A DNA stretch of 64,000 nt from CAWDCV01 sp963728125 (GTDB taxonomy: Bacteria > Actinomycetota > Actinomycetes > CAWDCV01). This document shows, piece by piece, positions 58,599 to 64,000 of this stretch. Both the position numbers and the translations under genes were made by a program. Below the pieces are notes generated by a model. The model had not been told where the DNA came from. It ran no database searches and saw only the letters and a program-made list of their open reading frames with translations. How positions within the stretch are numbered: position 1 is the first letter of the stretch; every line of letters begins with the position of its first letter. Location: NCBI GenBank assembly GCA_963728125.1, contig CAVSIZ010000001.1:186001-250000 (forward strand), written 5' to 3'.

Positions 58599-61012
58599 GA
58601 GCCCTCCCGGGAGGTACGGCGCAGCGCCGGGATCTCCCCGGCGGCATGACGCTGGCGCAGGTGGAACAGCTCGGACGGCGAGATGCCCATCCGGGTAAGA
58701 CGAAAGCCCTCGGCATCCTCGATCGCGGCGGCGATCACCGCCATGCCGGGGATGACCCCTGCCTCGCCGGCGCCCTTGATGCCGAGCGGGTTCAGCGGCG
58801 ACGGCGTCGACAGGTGATCGATCTCGACGACCGGCACCTCGGTGGCGTACGGCATGAGGAAGTCCATGAACGACGCGTTCAGCAGTTGCCCGTGTTCGTC
58901 GTAGACCATCCGCTCGTACAGCGCTCCCCCGACGCCCTGCGCGACGCCGCCGTGCACCTGGCCCTCGAGGATGCGCGGGTTGATCACCGTCCCGCAGTCG
59001 TGGACGACGCAGTACCGCAGGATGCGGATCTCCGCGGTATCCGGGTCGGTCTCGACGATCGCGGCATGCATGCCGTTGGCGAACGTCGAACGGATCGGCG
59101 AGTAGTAGTCGGTGCCCTCGAGCCCGGGCTCCTCGTCATCCGGCACAGGTGGCCGGTCGTAGTCGACGTTGCCCGCGAACTGAGTGGCCTGCTTCGACGC
59201 CTCGTCGAAGGCGTACCGCAGCGGGTTCGACAGCACCGCCACCGTGGCGAGCGAGATCTCATGTCCCGGCGACCCCTTGACCCGCACTGTGCCGTCGACG
59301 ATCTCCAGATCCTTCGGATCCGCCTCGAGCGCGTCCCCCGCGACGCGCAGCGCCTTCTCGCGGACCCGCCGAGCGGCGAGCGCGATCGCGTTCCCGCTCA
59401 CGACGGCCGCCCGCGAAGCAAATGTCCCGACGGCGTAGCCGAACCTGCGGGTGTCGCCCGTGGTCACGCTGACGCGGTCGATCGGCACGCCGAGCTCGTC
59501 CGCGACGATCTGCGCGAACGCCGTCCTGTGTCCCTGCCCCTGCGAGGTCAGCCCGGTTGCGACGACCACGCCGCCATCGCTGTGCACCTTGACCCAGCCG
59601 CCTTCGTACGGCCCGGGTCCGGTGCCCTCGACGTAGCAGCCGAGCCCGATCCCTACCCGTCGGCCCTCGGCTTCCGCCTGAGCGCGGAACGCGTCGAACT
59701 CGTCCCAGCCGACGAGCTTCTTGATCTTGTCCAGGGACGCCGGGAAGTCGCCGGAGTCGTACACCAGCGGCCGTCCGTCCTGGAAGATCAGGCCGTAGTC
59801 CCACGGCATCTCGTCCGGCTGGATGAAGTTGCGCGACCGCACTTCAGCCCGGTCAAGGCCGAGCTCGTCCGCAATCGCATCCATCGTGCGCTCCATCGCG
59901 AACACGCCCTGGGGACGACCGGCGCCGCGGTACGGCGTGACGATGACGGTGTTCGTGTAGAGGCTGAAGAACTCCACGCGATAGGCACCTGGCTTGTACG
60001 GACCAAGCAGCTGCGTCGAGCTGTTGATCGGCACGATCAAGCCGTACGGGGTGTAGGCGCCGTGGTCGTGCCAGATGGTGACGTCGAGTCCGAGGATGAT
60101 GCCGTCGTCGTCGAAGCCAACCCGCACGTGGAGGTGCTGCTCGCGCTCGTGCGCGCTCGACACGAAGTGCTCGCGGCGGTCCTCGACCCACTTGACCTCA
60201 CGGTCGAGCCGGATCGCGGCCCACGGGACGAGGACCTCCTCCGGCCAGGGGTGCACGATCTTGACGCCGAAGCCGCCACCGACGTCGGGGGCGATGACCT
60301 CGATGCGATCCGGGGAGATCCCGAGCTTGGCGGACAGCGCGGCACGGACGCTGGTCGACGCTTGCGTCGACGTGTGCACCCTCAGCGTGCGGTCGTCGCC
60401 GTCCCAGCGCGCGTGCACGCCTTTGCCTTCCATCGGCATGCTCGCGCTGCGCTCGACCTCGAGGTCGAGCTCGAGGACGTGCGGCGCGGCCTCGATGGCC
60501 GCGGGCGCATCGCCGTACTCCTGCACCATGTCGGCGGCGACGTTGCCGGGCACGTCGTCGTGCACGAGATGCTCCGCGGCGCGCGCTGCGGCAACGCCGA
60601 CGACGGCGGGCAGTGGCTCGTACGTAACGGCGATGAGCTCGGCGGCATCCTCGGCGACGTATCGGTCCGTGGCGACGACCATGGCGACCGGCTCGCCGAC
60701 GTGGTTGACCTCGTCCTTGGCCAGGCAGTAGCCGGTGCGCGCGTGGGTGAGCGTCGGATGCGGGATGAGCACGGGCAGCGGGTCGGCGACTGGACCATCG
60801 AGATCGTCGTAGGTGTAGATCGCGACCAGGCCGTCGACGTCGAGCGCCGCGGTGACGTCGATGTCGGTGATACGGGCGTGACCGTGCGGGCTGCGGACGA
60901 ACGCGACCGCAAGCGCATCGTGGCCGAGGTCGTCGAGGTAGCGTCCGTTGCCGGTGAGAAGCCGCGGATCCTCGAGGCGGGCAATCCCCTCACCCAACAT
61001 GCGCGTCGTCAT
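58595..61012 (-). CDS. Molybdenum hydroxylase large subunit (xanthine dehydrogenase/CoxL family)
   Basis: The 805-residue molybdopterin-binding subunit has LEDPRLLTGNGRYLDDLGHD, GEPVAMVVATDRYVAEDAAE, DVGGGFGVK, TPYRGAGRPQGVFAMERTMD (near 356-375), GQGHRTAFAQIVADELGV and the catalytic Glu in GIKGAGEAGVIPG (near 743-755). True CO dehydrogenase has AYxCSFR at the moco loop; here it is PYRGAGR, as in other hydroxylases. A purine- or pyrimidine-type substrate is inferred from the permease and amidase in the operon. The ATG follows a 59-bp inverted repeat. Confidence 0.9.
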   Translation of the reverse strand: MTTRMLGEGIARLEDPRLLTGNGRYLDDLGHDALAVAFVRSPHGHARITDIDVTAALDVDGLVAIYTYDDLDGPVADPLPVLIPHPTLTHARTGYCLAKDEVNHVGEPVAMVVATDRYVAEDAAELIAVTYEPLPAVVGVAAARAAEHLVHDDVPGNVAADMVQEYGDAPAAIEAAPHVLELDLEVERSASMPMEGKGVHARWDGDDRTLRVHTSTQASTSVRAALSAKLGISPDRIEVIAPDVGGGFGVKIVHPWPEEVLVPWAAIRLDREVKWVEDRREHFVSSAHEREQHLHVRVGFDDDGIILGLDVTIWHDHGAYTPYGLIVPINSSTQLLGPYKPGAYRVEFFSLYTNTVIVTPYRGAGRPQGVFAMERTMDAIADELGLDRAEVRSRNFIQPDEMPWDYGLIFQDGRPLVYDSGDFPASLDKIKKLVGWDEFDAFRAQAEAEGRRVGIGLGCYVEGTGPGPYEGGWVKVHSDGGVVVATGLTSQGQGHRTAFAQIVADELGVPIDRVSVTTGDTRRFGYAVGTFASRAAVVSGNAIALAARRVREKALRVAGDALEADPKDLEIVDGTVRVKGSPGHEISLATVAVLSNPLRYAFDEASKQATQFAGNVDYDRPPVPDDEEPGLEGTDYYSPIRSTFANGMHAAIVETDPDTAEIRILRYCVVHDCGTVINPRILEGQVHGGVAQGVGGALYERMVYDEHGQLLNASFMDFLMPYATEVPVVEIDHLSTPSPLNPLGIKGAGEAGVIPGMAVIAAAIEDAEGFRLTRMGISPSELFHLRQRHAAGEIPALRRTSREGS

Positions 61013-61025
61013 GAGCGGTGATCAA

Positions 61026-61084
61026 CTCCAACAACGGATGCGGTCCTGACCACCAGCGCGCCAAATCCCCATCCGTTGTTGGAG
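61026..61084. repeat. Inverted repeat between small and large hydroxylase subunit genes
   Basis: Perfect 15-bp arms ctccaacaacggatg (61026-61040) and catccgttgttggag (61070-61084) enclose 29 bases. It occupies most of the 82-base gap between genes that otherwise overlap by four bases throughout this operon. It could reduce read-through or protect mRNA ends and so set subunit ratios. Confidence 0.6.
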
Positions 61085-61094
61085 GCGTTTGCGG

Positions 61095-61589
61095 TCATGA
61101 CGCCTCCGCGCCGCGCAGCTCAGCGGCGCGTAGCACCGACGCGACGATGTTCTGGTAGCCGGTGCAGCGACACAGGTTGCCCGCGATCGCCTCCCGCGCG
61201 TCGTCCTCACTCGGGTCGGGGTTCTCGTCGAGGTACGCGGTGATCGTGGTGACGAAGCCGGGGGTGCAGAAGCCGCACTGCAGGCCGTGGCAATCCTGGA
61301 ATGCTTGCTGCACCGCTCCCAGCGAGCCATCGGGGTTGGTGCAGCCCTCGATGGTGGTGACCTCCTCGCCGTCGACGCTGACGGCGAGAAGGAGACAGGA
61401 CCTCATCGGCTTCCCGCCGACGAGGACGGTGCACGCGCCGCAGACGCCATGCTCGCAGCCGACGTGCGTGCCTGTCAGTTTCAGGTCGTGCCGCAGCGCG
61501 TCGGACAGCAGCCGTCGTGCCGGTACTCGTACCTGATGCGGGACGCCGTTGACGGTGAGCTCGACGTCGTGCAGTACCTCGGTGCTCAT
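61095..61589 (-). CDS. Molybdenum hydroxylase [2Fe-2S] small subunit
   Basis: ATG 61587-61589 gives 164 residues. The plant-type ferredoxin cluster uses C45, C50, C53 and C65 (GCEHGVCGACTVLVGGKPMRSC). The proximal cluster uses C105, C108, C140 and C142 (CGFCTPGF; NLCRCTGYQNIV). It passes electrons from the moco to FAD. It overlaps the FAD-subunit stop (ATGA). Confidence 0.95.
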   Translation of the reverse strand: MSTEVLHDVELTVNGVPHQVRVPARRLLSDALRHDLKLTGTHVGCEHGVCGACTVLVGGKPMRSCLLLAVSVDGEEVTTIEGCTNPDGSLGAVQQAFQDCHGLQCGFCTPGFVTTITAYLDENPDPSEDDAREAIAGNLCRCTGYQNIVASVLRAAELRGAEAS

Positions 61590-62473
61590 CGCTGATCTGC
61601 CAGCGCAGCCGCCGCCGCATCGCGCACCGCGCGGGCCGTGAGCACGCCGACGAGCTGGCGGCGGTACTCGGCGGTGGCGTGGATGTCGGCCTCCGGGTCG
61701 GTTCCGTCCTGGGCGAGCCGGCTGGCCGCCACCCACCCATCGTCGTCCGCGGGCGCATCTGCGGCCATCCCGCCCACGGCATCGGTGAGGTCGAGAACGG
61801 TCGGCGTGCTGCTCACCGAGATGTACCCCGCGCGAGCCGACTGGATCCGATCGTCCGCGCCGAGCGTCACGAGGACCCCTACGCCGCACAGGGCGTAGTC
61901 ACCGTGCCGGCGCGAGATCTCGTGCCACGCCGACCCGGTGCGAGCAGGCGGCTGCGAGAAGTGGACCGAGGTTGCGAGCTCCCCCGGCCGCAGGTCGGAC
62001 TCCAGTGGGGCGAGGAAGAAGTCGTCCGCACCGACCGTACGAGCGCCGCTCGTGCTGTGTAACTCCACCGTGCCGCCAAGCAGCGCGAGCACTGCGGTCA
62101 TCTCCCCCGCGGGATCGGCGTGGACGATGCTGCCGACCGTCGTTCCGCGGTTGCGGATCGTCGGATGCGCGACGTTGCGCACGGCCTGCCGCAGCAGCGG
62201 AATCGCCTGAAATGCCGAGGAATCCCGCTCCACGTCGGCGTGACGTACCAGCGCCCCGACGCGCACGCCCGTCTCGTCGACCTCGATTCGGTCGAGATCG
62301 GGCAACCGGTTGATGTCCACGAGAGCGGCCGGAGCTGCTAGCCGCATGCTGAGCAGCGGCAGCAGGCTCTGGCCGCCGGCGAGGACCTTGCCGCCGTCGG
62401 CGACGTCGGCCAACACCGACGTCGCCTCGTCCATGGTGGCCGGCCGGTGGTAGTCGAAGCGCGGCGGCTTCAC
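61586..62473 (-). CDS. Molybdenum hydroxylase FAD-binding subunit
   Basis: The 295-residue protein starts at GTG and has the VAO/PCMH FAD-binding motifs VLAGGQSLLPLLSMRLAAPA and AHPTIRNRGTTVGSIVHADP with a C-terminal CODH-C domain. It is the medium subunit of the heterotrimer. The start overlaps the permease stop by four bases. Confidence 0.92.
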   Translation of the reverse strand: MKPPRFDYHRPATMDEATSVLADVADGGKVLAGGQSLLPLLSMRLAAPAALVDINRLPDLDRIEVDETGVRVGALVRHADVERDSSAFQAIPLLRQAVRNVAHPTIRNRGTTVGSIVHADPAGEMTAVLALLGGTVELHSTSGARTVGADDFFLAPLESDLRPGELATSVHFSQPPARTGSAWHEISRRHGDYALCGVGVLVTLGADDRIQSARAGYISVSSTPTVLDLTDAVGGMAADAPADDDGWVAASRLAQDGTDPEADIHATAEYRRQLVGVLTARAVRDAAAAALADQR

Positions 62474-64000
62474 CGCGGCGGCGTGTCCCGCCTGTCGCGC
62501 GGCTCGGGGCTGTCGGGCCGGTCGGGGCGATCGAGCTGCTCGACCTGCGTCCGCCGTGTCTCCTCGTCACCCACGCGGTCAGGCCGGTCGGATCTCGGTG
62601 TCGTCTCGTCGTCCGGCGGTTCCTCGTACATGCCTGGCTGGTCGTACACGAGCATCGCGCCCCGCCGGTCCGCCTCCTTGAGATACGGCGGAGCCACCGC
62701 CCGAGCGAGGTGATAGCCGGCGATCGTCACGATCGTGCCGAGCGCAATGCCCGACAGCACGAAGTCATCGGTGATCTGCAGGCTCGTATCGCCGATCGCG
62801 ATGATGATGCCGGCGGCAATCGGAACCAGATTGATCGGGTTCGCGAAGTCGACGCCGTTCTCCTTCCAAATCTTCGCGCCCAGCAGGCCGATCATCCCGT
62901 ACAGCACGACGGTGATGCCGCCGAGCACGCCGCCCGGCGTCGACGCGACGAGCGCGCCGAACTTCGGCGACAGCCCGAACACGATGGCGACAATCGCGGC
63001 GACGTAGTAGGCGGCCGTCGAGTAGACGCGGGTCGCTGCCATGACCCCGATGTTCTCTGCGTACGTCGTCGTGGGCGAACCGCCGACGCTGGTCGCAATC
63101 ATCGTGCCGACGCCGTCGGCGCCGATCGCGCGACCCATGACCGGGTCGAGGTCGGTGTCGGTCATCTCGGCCACGGCTTTGACGTGGCCGGTGTTCTCGG
63201 CGACGAGCGCGATCACCGCCGGGAGCACGAGCAGGATGAACGCCACGTTGAAGCTCGGCAGGTGCCAGCCGACGGCCTCGGCACCGTCGGCAGCAATCGA
63301 GGTCTGCGGCGGGAAGCCGATCCAGTCGGCAGCGGTGACGCCGTCGAAGTTGGTCCGGAAGCGGGTGCTCTCCTCGCCGGTGGCTGGGTCGAATGACGTG
63401 ATCTGGCCGAAGATGCGGTCGAACAGCCACGACACGACGTACCCGAACACGAGCCCGAGGAAGATCGAGATGCGACCGGCAAAGCCGCGCAAGCCGACGG
63501 AGCAGACGATGACGAAGATCATCGTGATCAGCGCCACCCACTGGTCCTGCGGCCAGTAGATGTCGGCAACGACCGGAGCAAGGTTGAACCCGATGAGCAT
63601 GACGACCGCGCCGGTGACGACCGGCGGCAGCACGGTGTAGATCACCCGCGAGCCGGAGAAGTGGATGATCAGCCCGATGATCGCGAGGAGCGCACCGGCC
63701 ATGAAGATCGCGCCGGTGACCTCCGCGCTCGTGCCGCCCTGCGCCCGGATCGCGGCCACACCGCCGACGAATGACGCCGACGTGCCGAGATAGCTCGGCA
63801 CCTTGCCCTGCACGATCAGCAGGAAGCAGATCGTGGCGACACCGCTCATCAGGATCGCGAGCTGTGGGTTGAGGCCCATGATGATCGGAAAGACGAACGT
63901 CGCCCCGAACATCGCAACCACGTGCTGCGCGCCGAGCCCGACCGTACGGCCCCAGGACAGCCGCTCGTCCGGCCGAACCACCTCCCCCGGAGGCGGCGTC
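62470..64000 (-). CDS. NCS2 uracil/xanthine permease, N-terminus outside the window
   Basis: Over 500 residues with about 12-14 transmembrane segments. Family features are LGAQHVVAMFGATFVFPIIM, QGKVPSYLGTSASFVGGVAA, VALVAENTGHVKAVAEMTDT (with the conserved Glu), SVGGSPTTTYAENIGVMAAT and GGITVVLYGMIGLLGAKIWK. Uptake of uracil, xanthine or urate by proton symport is expected. A GTG at 63979-63981 could start it, but the frame stays open to the window edge and reads TPPPGEVVRPDERL, which fits family N-termini, so I treat it as truncated. The tail has acidic and Arg-rich residues. Confidence 0.92.
   Translation of the reverse strand, partial: TPPPGEVVRPDERLSWGRTVGLGAQHVVAMFGATFVFPIIMGLNPQLAILMSGVATICFLLIVQGKVPSYLGTSASFVGGVAAIRAQGGTSAEVTGAIFMAGALLAIIGLIIHFSGSRVIYTVLPPVVTGAVVMLIGFNLAPVVADIYWPQDQWVALITMIFVIVCSVGLRGFAGRISIFLGLVFGYVVSWLFDRIFGQITSFDPATGEESTRFRTNFDGVTAADWIGFPPQTSIAADGAEAVGWHLPSFNVAFILLVLPAVIALVAENTGHVKAVAEMTDTDLDPVMGRAIGADGVGTMIATSVGGSPTTTYAENIGVMAATRVYSTAAYYVAAIVAIVFGLSPKFGALVASTPGGVLGGITVVLYGMIGLLGAKIWKENGVDFANPINLVPIAAGIIIAIGDTSLQITDDFVLSGIALGTIVTIAGYHLARAVAPPYLKEADRRGAMLVYDQPGMYEEPPDDETTPRSDRPDRVGDEETRRTQVEQLDRPDRPDSPEPRDRRDTPPR

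Noticed and set aside
57953..62473. Aerobic CO dehydrogenase (coxMSL)
   Set aside because: The large subunit lacks the AYxCSFR active-site motif; the permease and amidase in the operon point to another substrate.

Overview
The window is high-GC DNA (roughly two thirds G+C) from an actinomycete (Actinomycetota). The gene order tRNA-Trp-secE-nusG-rplK-rplA-(lipoprotein)-rplJ-rplL-rpoB-rpoC-rpsL-rpsG-fusA-tuf-rpsJ...rpsE is characteristic of that phylum, as are hadA-hadB beside rpmG, a RamB-type regulator divergent from aceA, frequent GTG starts and a TTG start on rpoB. Genus cannot be fixed from the sequence.

Region 1 (1-26800) is the core transcription/translation block, nearly all on the minus strand. 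Read in transcription order it is tRNA-Trp, secE, nusG, L11, L1, a LolA-like lipoprotein, L10, L7/L12, rpoB, rpoC, a DUF4190 membrane protein, then the str operon (S12, S7, EF-G, EF-Tu) and the S10/spc operons down to a truncated S5. Good sigma70-type promoters are visible before tRNA-Trp/secE, rplJ, rpoB and rpsL. One 24-bp GC-rich motif is repeated in the leaders of the S10 and str operons. A mug (G:U mismatch glycosylase) pseudogene with a large internal deletion lies upstream of rpsL.

Region 2 (26800-38800) is mixed housekeeping: an aminotransferase, a GOLPH3-like protein, adenosine deaminase, two acetyltransferases, a frameshifted methyltransferase, an orphan DUF6177-like pair, the hadA-hadB-murB operon, L33, tRNA-Met and tRNA-Thr. 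It ends with a putative exported redox module (DUF6529 membrane protein, cupredoxin, secreted-repeat lipoprotein).

Region 3 (38800-64000) is accessory and catabolic. It holds (a) a tightly overlapping operon of a RamB-like regulator, carbamate kinase, a barbiturase/cyanuric-acid-hydrolase-type ring-opening amidohydrolase and a beta-propeller protein, divergent from isocitrate lyase; (b) a PadR-DUF1048-ABC exporter operon; (c) an operon of a CodA-like deaminase, a class III CoA transferase and a fused carboxyltransferase; (d) two tandem paralogous secreted-protein cassettes; (e) glutaminase, an acetyltransferase, a duplicated-domain secreted protein and a second ABC exporter; and (f) a six-gene operon of an NCS2 uracil/xanthine permease, a three-subunit molybdenum hydroxylase, a CoxG-like protein and a nitrilase-superfamily amidase. 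Together (a), (c) and (f) look like a dispersed pathway for uptake, deamination, hydroxylation and ring-opening of pyrimidine- or purine-like heterocycles. The products would be ammonia, carbamate and a malonate-like acid that could be activated to a CoA ester. This is inference from gene families and context.

Three genes each carry one apparent single-base indel (near 30609, 38375 and 58576). They are either assembly errors or recent decay. Several families of long intergenic inverted repeats occur, including a 56-bp element found at two convergent gene junctions.
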